From Wolbachia endosymbiont (group B) of Germaria angustata (GTDB taxonomy: Bacteria > Pseudomonadota > Alphaproteobacteria > Rickettsiales > Anaplasmataceae): a stretch of 64,000 nucleotides of DNA. The DNA lies in assembly GCF_964026725.1 (NCBI RefSeq), contig NZ_OZ034691.1:620001-684000 (forward strand), in the 5' to 3' direction. Position 1 is the first letter of the stretch. Each line of letters begins with the position of its first letter. The notes under the pieces were generated by a model, which had not been told where the DNA came from, did not search any database, and worked only from the letters and a program-made list of their open reading frames with translations. The position numbers were made by a program, and so were the translations under genes. Of this stretch, positions 54,673 to 64,000 are shown piece after piece.

Positions 54673-56196
54673 ATGAAAGAGGCAAAGAAGAGTCCGGTAG
54701 TTAAATTAAAGGCCACAGCTAAAGAATTCAATTTTAGTAAATTAAGAGCAGATCAAGATAATAAATTAGCGAATTCCGGTGAAACAATGTTCTTAGATTT
54801 TCAAAGAATGAATTTTATTATTAATGAAAAAGAAATAGATAAAAATTTTATTATTGCATTTAAGGAAGGAGTTAAAGATTATAAAAATGAGATTTTTAAC
54901 CGTGATAATTTTGATAACCTCTCTGAAGAAGGTAAAGCTTTTATGAAACCAGCACTTAAGGAGCTTGATCAAGATAGACTATCTGAAGTTTGGGAAAATC
55001 ATTGTAATAGCCCTACAGTTGGTGATGAAAAAAAAATTGATGAATATAGAAAGGAATTTGAGAGATTTTATAACGCAGGGAGAAGCTCTTATCATCTATT
55101 CTCCAAAAAAGATTACCGTTCATTAGCAAAGGAAATTTTTAAGGAAATGTTTAGATACGCTGGAGCAAGGGTTCCAAGTGATGCTATTTTAGAAGAGTTA
55201 GTCACCAATTGTAATCAAGCAGGGTATGGGGCTGGTATATTTAATGAATCTCATGCCGCACTCAGTAGTTGTAATTTGACTCCACACAGTCCTAAAAAAG
55301 TGCTAAACATTTACTGCACTGATCACAACCGCATAAAAGTGACGTCTGATATGGCAATACCTATAACCACGATTGACAATCCGGAAGAGAAAATATGTGA
55401 CCTATCCAGCTCATTAGAATTTACACTTGAGTCTCAATATGGTGAAGAACTTGTAAAATATGGAGATGGTAAATTATCACTTACTATTCCTGAAGAGTTG
55501 AAAAACTATAAAGACAATGGCAAGACCTTGTTTGACACTATTAAAGAATATTTTCAGAAATTCTGTGCAAAATTAGGATTTAAACCTAAGGCAAAAATAC
55601 AAATAGAGCATAGCTTAGGTACTCAAATCAAAGTAAACAACTATTTAGATGGTACAATATCTACTACAGGATCGGATGCAAATGAAAAATTTACCAATCT
55701 TTTAAAGAAAAATCTCAGAGAGAGGTTATTGGGATCAGGAGTTGCTCTAGGAGGTGAAGATGTTGATGATATTATTGAAGTCAGAGTATCTTCAGTTATG
55801 GATCTACTGCGTGATTATAATAAATTGGAAGATAATAAAGAAAACAGAGAGTTATTAATAAGTGAAGTAGCAGATAATTTAGGGCTTTCCACTCAAGATA
55901 AAACAGCATCAGAAGTATTGATGGAATTAAACTCTTTACCTTCTTCGATAAAAGGTCAGGTTAATCATAATCAAGTGCAGTTTGTTGTAAATATTTTTAC
56001 CAATTTAATTGTTGAAGGAAAAAGCGAAGTATACAAAGAAAAAAATGCAATTGATGCAATTCATCAGAAGATAGATAAGGCAATTGTTGATCAAGAAAAA
56101 AGAGCAACCAACAAACAAGATATAGAAAATAATAAATGGACAGATAAAATAAAAAAACAGAGATTATCTATGGAATCACATGGGCATTTGCATTAA
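54673..56196 (+). CDS. Large hypothetical protein
   Basis: This is a 507-residue hydrophilic protein of unknown function. I use ATG 54673, 6 nt after AAGGTG; GTG 54664 would add three residues. The N-terminal half is helical and charged (KKIDEYRKEFERFYNAGRSS). The middle part has VLNIYCTDHNRIKVT, whose LNIYC also occurs in the 51473-53056 protein, followed by SLEFTLESQYGEE. The C-terminal third is helical (VMDLLRDYNKLEDNKENREL) and ends in a Lys-rich stretch. No signal peptide or membrane helix is seen. The LNIYC match alone is too short to claim homology. Confidence 0.7.
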   Translation: MKEAKKSPVVKLKATAKEFNFSKLRADQDNKLANSGETMFLDFQRMNFIINEKEIDKNFIIAFKEGVKDYKNEIFNRDNFDNLSEEGKAFMKPALKELDQDRLSEVWENHCNSPTVGDEKKIDEYRKEFERFYNAGRSSYHLFSKKDYRSLAKEIFKEMFRYAGARVPSDAILEELVTNCNQAGYGAGIFNESHAALSSCNLTPHSPKKVLNIYCTDHNRIKVTSDMAIPITTIDNPEEKICDLSSSLEFTLESQYGEELVKYGDGKLSLTIPEELKNYKDNGKTLFDTIKEYFQKFCAKLGFKPKAKIQIEHSLGTQIKVNNYLDGTISTTGSDANEKFTNLLKKNLRERLLGSGVALGGEDVDDIIEVRVSSVMDLLRDYNKLEDNKENRELLISEVADNLGLSTQDKTASEVLMELNSLPSSIKGQVNHNQVQFVVNIFTNLIVEGKSEVYKEKNAIDAIHQKIDKAIVDQEKRATNKQDIENNKWTDKIKKQRLSMESHGHLH

Positions 56197-56568
56197 GGGT
56201 ACTGTGTACAGAGGCGTAGTATGCTCAATTTTCGCCTTTCACATTTAAAGCACTCAAATTGACCAAACACACTCAATCCAAAGCGTTTATAGATTCGATG
56301 TCTTGAGTAACTTGACGCAGAGAGAATTGTATACCTTAGTCAACTTTTCTATCGGTATCCATAAGGTAAATCATTATTTGAGTGTTACACCCAAGCCCTC
56401 TTTATTTTCCTCTGTTATCAAGCTAAAAATACCATTTGGTTTCATTATGTATACGAAACTATTATGCTTGCAAGAAAAAAAACCTAAAAAACTGGAAAAG
56501 AGAATAGGAATTTGACATAAGCTACTCCCAAATTTTTAATGTTTATATGGTTATAAGTAGTACAGCTA
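56197..56568. other. Gap without recognised gene
   Basis: A 70-codon plus-strand frame (56303-56515) has no RBS and no family resemblance, and I do not accept it. The sequence is moderately AT-rich with no repeat or hairpin that I could recognise. Confidence 0.4.
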
Positions 56569-57507
56569 TTAATCATCCATTATTGATATACCTGAATTAT
56601 TCTTAGTAAATAAATCAAGTATAATGTTAGGTACTCTACCATCAATTATGTGAACAACCCCTGCACATTCTTCTACCATTTTAGTATATGACATAAGCCT
56701 TTCAATAAATTTTTCTCCTTTAATTTTTCCACAATCAACCGATTCTTTTAAATTTTTAATCAAGACTCTTCTATTGCCAACTTTGTTTATTTCTTCATCT
56801 GTATCACTCAAGATTATCATTTTAGATGCGTAAACTGCAAGTGCAATTGCACTTGCAGTGCTATCAGTATCAATATGATATGTTTCTCCATTTTTTCCAT
56901 AACCGATAGGTGCAATAACTGGTATAGAATCTGATTCTTCAATAAAGAATAATATATCAGGATTGATTTCAGTTGGTCTACCGATAAATCCCATGTCTAG
57001 TATTTTTTCAATATTATTTAATCTATTTTCCCTAAGCGTAGTGCTTATCTTTTCAGCTTTTATGAGGTTGCCATCTTTTCCACATAGTCCAATAGCTGAA
57101 CCACCAGCAGAATTTATATGCTGAACAATTTTTTTATTAATTGAACCACACAGTGCCATTTCAATGATTTTCATAGTGCTTTTGTCTGTAAGTCTGACAC
57201 CATTTATAAACTTATCATTCATACCTAGCATTTTTAACACTAAGTTAATTTCATATTCTCCGTCATGAACTACCACCGGATTTATACCAAGCTGTTTCAA
57301 CAGAACAACATTATGCGCAAAAGCACTAAGCAGCGTTTCATCTGAGATTATTACACTGCCGCATTTGATGATAAAAGTTTCGCCTACAAATTTAGGTATG
57401 TTAGACAGAACTTCAAATAATATCTCTGTTTTTTCCTTCAATGGCATCTTACCATTTAAAGATTCATCACTTTTCATTTTTTTATCTTGTAAATTTGAAA
57501 AACTCAT
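56569..57507 (-). CDS. argB: Acetylglutamate kinase-like protein with degenerate active site
   Basis: The fold and order of motifs are those of N-acetylglutamate kinase (IKCG, VVVHDG, LTDKSTMKIIEMALCGSINK, IAPIG, the HIDTDSTASAIA stretch, VVHIIDGRVPN). Several catalytic elements are altered. The usual KxGG loop is KCGS (residues 48-51), HGGGP is HDGEY (81-85) and the Lys-containing GGMIPK is not recognisable. Activity is thus doubtful. No other arginine-biosynthesis genes are in the window. It overlaps engB by 26 nt, or not at all if the second Met (57477) is used. Confidence 0.75.
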   Translation of the reverse strand: MSFSNLQDKKMKSDESLNGKMPLKEKTEILFEVLSNIPKFVGETFIIKCGSVIISDETLLSAFAHNVVLLKQLGINPVVVHDGEYEINLVLKMLGMNDKFINGVRLTDKSTMKIIEMALCGSINKKIVQHINSAGGSAIGLCGKDGNLIKAEKISTTLRENRLNNIEKILDMGFIGRPTEINPDILFFIEESDSIPVIAPIGYGKNGETYHIDTDSTASAIALAVYASKMIILSDTDEEINKVGNRRVLIKNLKESVDCGKIKGEKFIERLMSYTKMVEECAGVVHIIDGRVPNIILDLFTKNNSGISIMDD

Positions 57508-58075
57508 CTCTTACCTTGGTGATTTTATGCTTAACACGAATGCTTATTTGATGAATTGATACATGTTCATTATTAAACCACTTTTGAGTATTTTCTAGAA
57601 TAGCATCTAGACTTTCCTGATTCACTTTATCTATTTTTGTTAGCACAATATTAAAGTTAATATTATTACATATTAACCAATAAACAAAGTCTTTGTCTAT
57701 TTCTTTTAATCCTACCTTGCTATCTATAAGCACAAACACTCTTTTTAGATTTCTCCTGTGAATTAGATAGTACTCAATTAGGTTTAAGTATTGTACTGCT
57801 TCTTCCTTGCTTGCACAAGAATAGCCATAACCCGGTAGGTCGACAATCCTAAACTTATCATTGTACATAGAGTAAAAATTTATTTGTCTAGTGCATCCAG
57901 GTTTAGAAGAAACTCTTGCAGCTTTTTTGCTGTTTATCAGCAAGTTGATCAAACTTGATTTTCCTACGTTTGATCTACCAGCAAATGCAATCTCTGGAGC
58001 CGACTCATCTGGTAATGATTTTTTGTCTGAAGCTCCAAATATGAAGCTGCAGATTGATGTTATCTGTTTTGCCAT
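57482..58075 (-). CDS. engB: Ribosome biogenesis GTP-binding protein EngB/YsxC
   Basis: EngB is a GTPase needed for large-subunit assembly. G1 is AGRSNVGKSSLINLL, G3 is IVDLPGYGYS and G4 is LTKIDKV. The length of 197 is typical. It is upstream of and overlapping the argB-like gene on the same strand. Confidence 0.95.
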   Translation of the reverse strand: MAKQITSICSFIFGASDKKSLPDESAPEIAFAGRSNVGKSSLINLLINSKKAARVSSKPGCTRQINFYSMYNDKFRIVDLPGYGYSCASKEEAVQYLNLIEYYLIHRRNLKRVFVLIDSKVGLKEIDKDFVYWLICNNINFNIVLTKIDKVNQESLDAILENTQKWFNNEHVSIHQISIRVKHKITKVRDEFFKFTR

Positions 58076-58188
58076 TATACTTAGGTAGAAATATTCAAGA
58101 CAATTATAGTGTTATTGCTTGATATAAGAAATTTTTTATTTCAGTATATATTACTTACTTAAACAGCTGAAAACTAGACCTGTACTAT

Positions 58189-59280
58189 ATGGATATAGAG
58201 AATAATTTACAAGACTTAAAAAAAAAGTTTTCTGATGTAGAGAGAAATCTGGAAAACCCTACCAATTTGAGTCAAAAAGAATTCGTTAGTTTTTCAAAGG
58301 AATACTCTGAACTCAGACCAATTATTGAGATAATCGATGAATATAATATATTAAAGGAGGAAATTTCAGATTTAGAAGAAATCATGAAAGATGAGAACAG
58401 CGATGGTGATATAAAAGAGTTAGCAAAAGAAGAACTTCTTGAGAAGCAAAAGATACTATTACCGAAAGTAAAAGCAAAACTAAAGTTAGCATTATTACCC
58501 AAAGATGAAGATGACTCAAGAAATGCAATATTAGAAATTAGAGCAGGCACAGGCGGAGAAGAAGCAGCATTATTTGCAGCGATGTTATTTCGTATGTATC
58601 AAAAATATGCAGAAAGAAGAAATTGGAAGTTTGAGCCAATAAGTATTTCTAATACAGGTATAGGTGGCCATAAGGAAGCTTCTGCACTCATTAATGGAAC
58701 AGAAGTTTTTGCAAGACTGAAATTTGAGTCAGGGGTGCACAGAGTACAAAGAGTGCCAGAAACTGAATCCTCAGGAAGATTGCACACTTCCGCAGCTACT
58801 GTTGCAATATTACCTGAAGTAGAAGAGGTTGACTTTGAAATAGAAGAAAAAGATTTACGCATAGATGTTTATAGATCCAGTGGTCCTGGAGGGCAATCAG
58901 TGAATACAACTGACAGCGCAGTAAGGGTCACCCACTTGCCAACAGGGATAGTTGTAATACAGCAAGATGAAAAATCCCAGCACAAAAATAAGGCTAAAGC
59001 GTTCAAAGTGTTGAGAGCAAGGCTATACGAAATTGAAAGACAAAAAAAAGAAATGGAAAGGTCAACAATGAGGAAAAGCCAAATTGGTTCTGGAGATCGC
59101 TCTGAACGTATAAGAACTTATAACTTTCCACAATCAAGAATTACAGACCATAGAATTAATCTGACTTCACATCGATTAGAACAGATTATAAAAGAAGGTG
59201 AACTAGATGAATTTATTGAGGCATTGATTTCACGAAATGAAGCAGAAAGGTTGACTGGAGGGGGTAATGTTACTTTTTGA
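58189..59280 (+). CDS. prfA: Peptide chain release factor 1
   Basis: RF1 ends translation at UAA and UAG. The peptidyl-hydrolase GGQ motif is [17 protein letters not shown]. The stop-codon reading PxT is PET in [14 protein letters not shown]. The C-terminal [19 protein letters not shown] is typical. The length of 363 is normal. Confidence 0.97.
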   Translation: MDIENNLQDLKKKFSDVERNLENPTNLSQKEFVSFSKEYSELRPIIEIIDEYNILKEEISDLEEIMKDENSDGDIKELAKEELLEKQKILLPKVKAKLKLALLPKDEDDSRNAILEIRAGTGGEEAALFAAMLFRMYQKYAERRNWKFEPISISNTGIGGHKEASALINGTEVFARLKFESGVHRVQRVPETESSGRLHTSAATVAILPEVEEVDFEIEEKDLRIDVYRSSGPGGQSVNTTDSAVRVTHLPTGIVVIQQDEKSQHKNKAKAFKVLRARLYEIERQKKEMERSTMRKSQIGSGDRSERIRTYNFPQSRITDHRINLTSHRLEQIIKEGELDEFIEALISRNEAERLTGGGNVTF

Positions 59281-59343
59281 TGGAAATTTGAAACAAAGCA
59301 TAGGTATCAGGTTAAAAAGAAGTAAAGTTAGTTGTTCATAAGG

Positions 59344-59372
59344 TTGACAATTATTTAAATTTATGCTGTAAT
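59344..59372 (+). promoter_or_regulatory. Sigma-70-type promoter of the LRR remnant
   Basis: A perfect TTGACA (59344-59349), 17 nt, then TGTAAT (59367-59372), 27 nt before the ATG at 59399. Confidence 0.55.
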
Positions 59373-59398
59373 TGGCAGCTCTATAACTTACAGAAACT

Positions 59399-60108
59399 AT
59401 GGAAGTTGACTTTAATCAATATGTTAATAGTAACACCTTAGAGTGAAATAATCTATATGTATATATGGAGAAGCTAGTAAACTTTTTACAGAAAAAGCAA
59501 AATATTACAAGCTTGACTTTATCTAATTGTTATATTGATGCTCAGTGCGGAGAAGTTTTAAATGAAGCATTAGAGAATATTAATCTTCCAAATATTACTG
59601 AGTGTAAATTAACTTCTAGCATTATTGGCGCAGAAGGCTCAATAGCAATCACTAAATTGTTAAAGAATGGGTAACTTTCCAAATCTTGTTAAACTTGATT
59701 TAATTTCTAATGATATTGATGTTGAAAGTAGAATAATATTAATGAGTGCGCTAAGGGGTGGTAGTTTTTCAAATATTAAAGAATTTAATTTACTTTATGA
59801 CGACGTTTGCAACGAAGGCATAGCAGCATTACGTGAATCATAGAACAACAATATGCTTCCAAATCTTATTAAGTTTAGTTTTTCCTTTAGTATTACTAAT
59901 GATAACAAAGATATGGAAATGTCAAGCGAATACCTATTCGGTTAATAGCATCATATAGAAAAAGGCAAGTTACATTTATTTGTTGCTGCTCATAGAACAT
60001 CCAAATTCAACTATAGACCTGCTAAAAGGTGTAGGAAATCTTACTGCTATTGACATTATTGCGAAAATTCCATCAATTGATAACTTCCTATTCTGTGTAA
60101 AAAAATAA
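59399..60108 (+). pseudogene. Leucine-rich repeat protein remnant
   Basis: From ATG 59399 the frame reads MEVDFNQYVNSNTLE, then TGA, then MEKLVNFLQKKQNIT and LTLSNCYIDAQCGEVLNEAL. This is an LRR of the ribonuclease-inhibitor type (x-L-x-L-x-x-C/N). A stop at 59674 is followed in the next frame by FPNLVKLDLISNDIDVES and FSNIKEFNLLYDDVCNEGI, then more stops. A last frame gives STIDLLKGVGNLTAIDII and ends at 60108. At least three lesions make it non-functional. LRR proteins of intracellular bacteria are often host-directed; here that is inference. Confidence 0.65.
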
Positions 60109-60206
60109 GAAAGGAGAGGAAAAAAGGATTAGTTTCTTTTATGATTATCCAAGAAGTCTAGTCTAAATTCAAGTTTTGTGAATAGGCCTAGCGCTTAAAT
60201 TTTTGA

Positions 60207-61136
60207 TCAAAAAGGGACAAGTTTAGTAAAAAATAATGATATTATAAGTGGAACATAAAATAGTCCCACTGCAGTACTAATTAGGAGCAATAAAGTAGCT
60301 TTATCTGGTTGGTAATTTAAAATATTAGCAAGTATTATACTGGATCCAGAAATTGGAATAATAGCCAGTAACATCAGTGCTTTATAGATGCTTTCATCAT
60401 ATATACCTGTAACATGCTTGTCTAGTAAGACAATTCCCAAAACAAATAACGGCCAGAATATGTACTTTGCTACAATAGTGGTCAAAGCAAGCTTCCAATC
60501 TACTTTAAAATTTGTAATTTGTGCAATACTTACTCCAAGCAGCACCATTCCTAATGTGATAAATGTACTTCTGATATTTATCATAACATCTGTCAAAAAA
60601 GTGGGTATTTGTATATCATATATACTTAAAAAGAAGCCTAGAATCATCGCATATAATGAAGGAAGTTTGAGTAACTTTAATACGCATTCTTTTGCAGTAT
60701 AGATACCATTTGCAGCTATATAAAATCCCAAGCTATTTTCAAATAGTGCCATTCCTATGTAACAGACAACATACACAGACACTGAATCTTCATCAAATAA
60801 AGCCATGGCAATCGGTAGACCAAAATAACCCATGCTTGTGCTGCCCGAGCTAAACGCTAATATGTTTCTCGTGTTGTCCTTAAATAAAAAAGAAGAAAGA
60901 TAATACACTGATAAGGACATAGTACTACCTATAAACCATATCAAAATCGGCAGAGAAATTACTTTTAAATTAACTTCTGTATGAGATACTCCGTATAAAA
61001 TCACTATTGGATTAGCTATATAAAAGAGTATTTGAGATATAGTACTTCTATCAATTTTAAGATATCTTCCTGCTAAGTAACCAATAAGTATTGTAATGTA
61101 AATAGGTAATATTTTGAGGAAAAGAGTGAAGAACAT
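60207..61136 (-). CDS. AEC family (auxin efflux carrier/malate permease) transporter
   Basis: This is an inner-membrane permease of about ten helices, 309 residues. ILPIYITILIGYLAGRYL at the N-terminus, YIANPIVILYGVS, GYFGLPIAMALF and the C-terminal half with LGMVLLGVSIAQ fit the AEC/MdcF family. The substrate cannot be read from sequence; dicarboxylates such as malate are known for relatives. The 250-nt gap to the next gene holds nothing recognised. Confidence 0.82.
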   Translation of the reverse strand: MFFTLFLKILPIYITILIGYLAGRYLKIDRSTISQILFYIANPIVILYGVSHTEVNLKVISLPILIWFIGSTMSLSVYYLSSFLFKDNTRNILAFSSGSTSMGYFGLPIAMALFDEDSVSVYVVCYIGMALFENSLGFYIAANGIYTAKECVLKLLKLPSLYAMILGFFLSIYDIQIPTFLTDVMINIRSTFITLGMVLLGVSIAQITNFKVDWKLALTTIVAKYIFWPLFVLGIVLLDKHVTGIYDESIYKALMLLAIIPISGSSIILANILNYQPDKATLLLLISTAVGLFYVPLIISLFFTKLVPF

Positions 61137-61389
61137 ACTAGCCTATTGTGATATCTTTGCTGATAAAGTGATATTAGATTTTAAGGTATTGTAAAAGCAA
61201 ATAAAATTTATTTTCCAATTAATCAAGTTCATAGTTAGTTAAAAAAGATTCACTGAGTGCCAAAATTTGTTCTTATATAGGACTTAATAATGATATTTTT
61301 ATGATTAAATTATGTTAAGTTTATATAAAGCTCCTTGTATATTTTTATAAACCACTTGTAGTAATTTAGGTAGATTGTTGAAAAAACAC

Positions 61390-61947
61390 TCATCTTGAAT
61401 GGTTCTCAGGAATTCTTGCCTTAATCATTAAAATCGCACTATTACTTTCCATATTTTTTTTAAAGCCAACTTTTTCGTAAACACGGATTGCACAAACATT
61501 TGCTATACCTGGGTCGACAAAGGCATTCTCATAAACTTTAAAGACAAATTTGTTTAAAAATATATTCAAAGCTTGTGAACCAACTCCTTTACCTACATAA
61601 TTCAGCTCTCCGATATACCAGTCTATAGCAGCACAACTTTCTGGAAGTTCTAAAGTGTTATAGATCTGTTCAGGTGGGAAATCATGTTTGTTGTAATATT
61701 GAATATAACCAATATCAACTCCATCACAATTAATAATGAATGCGTGCATTGGTTTTTCAATAATTTGTGTCTTAAATTTCAAACGTTTGAATCCTTTAAC
61801 GTAGTTGCTATATTTTTTCTCAATTAACTCTGGTGTCCAATTTATATCCGCATCCCACCACTTCTTTATATGGGGCGTTTCTACCCATTTTAATAATAGT
61901 GAAAAATGTTCTTCTTTCAACGCTTTAAATGTGATATTTTTATTCAT
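61390..61947 (-). CDS. GNAT acetyltransferase, AAC(6')-like
   Basis: This is an acetyl-CoA dependent N-acetyltransferase of 185 residues. The architecture resembles the aminoglycoside 6'-acetyltransferase group: LLLKWVETPHIKKWW at the N-terminus, DGVDIGYIQYY, IDWYIGELNYVGKGVGSQAL (acetyl-CoA loop) and VDPGIANVCAIRVYEKVGF. The natural substrate is unknown, and an antibiotic role should not be assumed. It is divergent from the efflux gene with only 16 nt between start codons. Confidence 0.85.
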   Translation of the reverse strand: MNKNITFKALKEEHFSLLLKWVETPHIKKWWDADINWTPELIEKKYSNYVKGFKRLKFKTQIIEKPMHAFIINCDGVDIGYIQYYNKHDFPPEQIYNTLELPESCAAIDWYIGELNYVGKGVGSQALNIFLNKFVFKVYENAFVDPGIANVCAIRVYEKVGFKKNMESNSAILMIKARIPENHSR

Positions 61948-61963
61948 TAATTAAAGATTTTAA

Positions 61964-63123
61964 GTGTTACTACCGTTTTTATTAATTCTATCTCTAATTG
62001 CTAAGTTCATTGAAATTGATATTTCTGTACCTAGTTTTCCTGATATAGTACGCTATTTTAACGTACTGGAAGGCACAATTCAATTAACTATTGCTTATAA
62101 TTTTTTAGGCGTTTGCATAGGAGGGTTATTTTTTGGTCCATTGTCTGAATGCTATGGCAGAAGAAGGATGATGATCATAGGCAACACTTTGCTACTCATC
62201 GGTGCTGTTGGCTGTGTTTTTGCGCTGTCAGTTTCTTGGCTTTTAATCTCTCGCTTTATTCAAGGCATTGGTGTTAGCACATCTGTAGTTGTGTTTGCAA
62301 TTATTGCAGACAGCTATAAAGGCAACGAAGCAGTAAAATTTATTGGAATCATGAATTCTATTATCACAGTTCTCATAGCAATTGCACCAGTATTAGGCAG
62401 TTTCATCAACAAAATTGTTGGGTGGCGTGGCAACTATGCAAGTGTTGCAATACTTTGTTTCATCTCTTGGGTTTTGCTGCTTTTTCTGTTACCAGAAACA
62501 AAAAAGGACCGTGATATTTTTAGTCTAAAAAAAATGATGAAAGACTATAAAAATTATTATCAAGTTCAAAATTTATGGTGTTGTCTTTGGCACAGAGCCT
62601 TTTTTCTGCGGCTTATATGTCATTCATTACTTGTGGCCCTTTTTTGTATATGGAAACTTTTGGTTTATCCAGCACTATTTATGCGCTACATCAAGGTGCA
62701 ATGGTTGGGTCTTTCTCACTAATTAGCCTGTTTTCCAGTAAGATCTTAAAGAAACTTGGAGCAATTTGGTGTGTAATTTCCGGTACAGGCGTAATTGCTA
62801 TTGGATCCCTATCACTTTTAATATTCAGTATAATCATGCCCAGTGCTTACTACTTAGTAACGCTGTCTATGGTTATTTTTTGTATTGGCTGTGGAATTTG
62901 TCAAGCAGTCATTTTCAATGCATCATTAAATATTTTCCCTGAAATGAAAGGCACAACTTCTTCTGCAATTTCATTTATTAGAGCTTCTATCATGGCTATT
63001 TTTATCGGCTTAACAAGCTACGTTTACGATGGTCAAGCAACCAGTGTAGCTATTCTTGTCTTTTTTGCAGTAGTTCTAATTTACTGTCTATTTATTGTTT
63101 TCAAGGTCTGGAAAAATCTATAA
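61964..63123 (+). pseudogene. Bcr/CflA-type MFS drug efflux transporter, frameshifted
   Basis: The first frame (GTG 61964 to 62722) encodes helices 1-6 with the MFS motif GPLSECYGRRRMMIIG and ISRFIQGIGVSTSVV. It loses register near 62555-62575. The second frame (62575-63123) continues with SLAQSLFSAAYMSFITCGPF and helices 7-12. Together they make about 386 residues, the normal length. Either the gene is freshly inactivated or there is a sequencing error. A TAA immediately upstream of the GTG excludes an earlier start. Confidence 0.75.
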
Positions 63124-63369
63124 TTACCATATAGATCCTTCTCATTTCTAGTTATTGCGGTAATATGTATTGTAACTTTGTCGGCTGCTCTAGATGTATC
63201 TCTTCCAAATCACCTAATCTATATTAGTTAAAGAGTATTATCTTGCTCATGCGTCTAAAGTTTGAGAGCCAATTTTCAGCAATCCAATCAAATTCCAATT
63301 TTTTTCAAACAACTGTTTCTTGCTATTTTTGTACCTTAAAAAATTTAGCTTACTTTTACGCTAGCTTGT

Positions 63370-64000
63370 TCAAATAGCATTAGTACGATTTACTTTTTTT
63401 GAATGTAGAGATTTTCTAGGGATTGTCCTCTTAAATTCTATAGTATCTTGTTTAACATTGAAACGAGAATCCAGTTTCAAGCATTGAGGTGATGAAGAAA
63501 GGGCTGCTTTTATTCCACCCCTCTCAACTACTCGAGTAGTGGACAATGGAATACGATTACTTTCGTTTATACTAATCAGCACGTCAAATTCTATGCTATT
63601 ATTGTGTTGTTTGATGTTGCTAGCTCTAATTTTACCATTTCCAAACCAAAACTTTATAGAATTACTCGCATCATGATTGATGTCTGCAGAATCAGGCAAA
63701 ATAGTAAAATTCGCGTTGTTTACAAATCTAGAAAACGCATTTTTGATGTCGTTAAATGTACCGTAATGGTCTATATGGTCGTCATTAATACTTGTTACAA
63801 CAGCAATATCTGCAGGAATTTTTAACATAGTTCCATCAGACTCATCAGCCTCAATTAAGAAAATGTCACTTTTGCCAAGTTTTGCATTACTCTGATAGGA
63901 ATTTAATATTCCTCCAACAATTACAGTGGCGTCAGCACCAGAATGATCAAAAATGGAAGCAATCATAGCTGTCGTCGTCGTCTTGCCACTTGAACCTGAA
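63370..64000 (-). CDS. murC: UDP-N-acetylmuramate-alanine ligase MurC, partial and truncated
   Basis: MurC adds L-Ala to UDP-MurNAc. The frame is open to the right edge and begins in the ATP loop ([12 protein letters not shown]; the usual GTHGKTTTT has become GSSGKTTTT). [36 protein letters not shown] and [16 protein letters not shown] are clear MurC central-domain motifs. After [16 protein letters not shown] the sequence stops resembling MurC. It ends 50-odd residues later ([14 protein letters not shown]...) where the C-terminal ligase domain is expected. The gene seems truncated and fused to unrelated sequence, so it may be inactive or a second copy. Confidence 0.75.
   Translation of the reverse strand, partial: SGSSGKTTTTAMIASIFDHSGADATVIVGGILNSYQSNAKLGKSDIFLIEADESDGTMLKIPADIAVVTSINDDHIDHYGTFNDIKNAFSRFVNNANFTILPDSADINHDASNSIKFWFGNGKIRASNIKQHNNSIEFDVLISINESNRIPLSTTRVVERGGIKAALSSSPQCLKLDSRFNVKQDTIEFKRTIPRKSLHSKKVNRTNAI

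Noticed and set aside
56303..56515. 70-codon plus-strand frame between a hypothetical gene and argB
   Set aside because: No RBS, no recognisable motif and odd composition; not supported.
61390..61947. Antibiotic resistance gene call for the GNAT protein
   Set aside because: Only distant resemblance to AAC(6'); natural substrate unknown, so named as a GNAT acetyltransferase only.

Overview
The window looks like a piece of a Wolbachia-type chromosome (Anaplasmataceae, Rickettsiales). It is AT-rich and carries alphaproteobacterial-type housekeeping genes, notably a GroEL and DnaK of clear Anaplasmataceae character. It also has a VirB8 paralogue, many ankyrin and coiled-coil proteins ending in hydrophobic hairpins, dispersed palindromic repeats (one inside murE), and many freshly broken genes. 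No intact insertion sequence, prophage or CRISPR array is visible. Identification rests on recognising protein families by eye; no database was searched. Layout, left part (1-20 kb): the end of tatC; an accessory stretch (0.5-3.8 kb) with an internally repetitive membrane protein, a dead IS630-type transposase piece and a broken gene encoding an EPIYA motif plus proline-rich motifs; peroxiredoxin-trxB; an ankyrin/coiled-coil/membrane protein; ubiB-znuC divergent from znuA with overlapping start codons; a decay zone holding a small broken gene with twin CX3C cysteines; rpmG and rne; then dnaK-bolA-metC-murE, with a sigma-32-like promoter before dnaK. Middle part (20-46 kb): miaA; a tsaC-holB-unknown-virB8 cluster; mrpD, dnaB, tRNA-Leu(CAA), an RDD protein, a secreted-effector-like lipase, pyrC, rnd/coaE, a flavin oxidoreductase, a broken membrane gene with PPPY and PSAP motifs behind a textbook promoter, metG, bamE and nrdB; then a region of inverted duplication (39.8-42.4 kb) built from remnants of membrane-anchored repeat proteins; then ygfZ and groES-groEL. 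Right part (46-64 kb): a DsbD-like domain protein, an alanine/sodium symporter, palindromic repeats, and an accessory block of three large proteins of unknown function (47.9-56.2 kb) interleaved with maf, infA and purA. Two of the three share an unnamed domain. The block is followed by a degenerate argB with engB, prfA, a dead leucine-rich-repeat gene, an AEC permease, a GNAT acetyltransferase, a frameshifted Bcr/CflA-type efflux gene and the truncated-looking end of murC. How the genes work together: the core genes cover protein folding (dnaK, groESL), peptidoglycan precursor synthesis (murE, murC), translation (metG, prfA, infA, rpmG, tRNA-Leu, miaA, tsaC), replication and nucleotides (dnaB, holB, nrdB, pyrC, purA), redox defence (prx, trxB) and zinc uptake. 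The accessory genes have the look of host-interaction proteins: ankyrin or LRR repeats, coiled coils, a lipase, SH3/EPIYA/PPxY-like short motifs and swappable C-terminal membrane hairpins. They carry most of the nonsense and frameshift lesions, which suggests rapid turnover. The most novel-looking items are the EPIYA gene, the PPPY/PSAP gene, the twin-CX3C gene, the domain family at 48-53 kb and the hairpin cassette shared by three loci.
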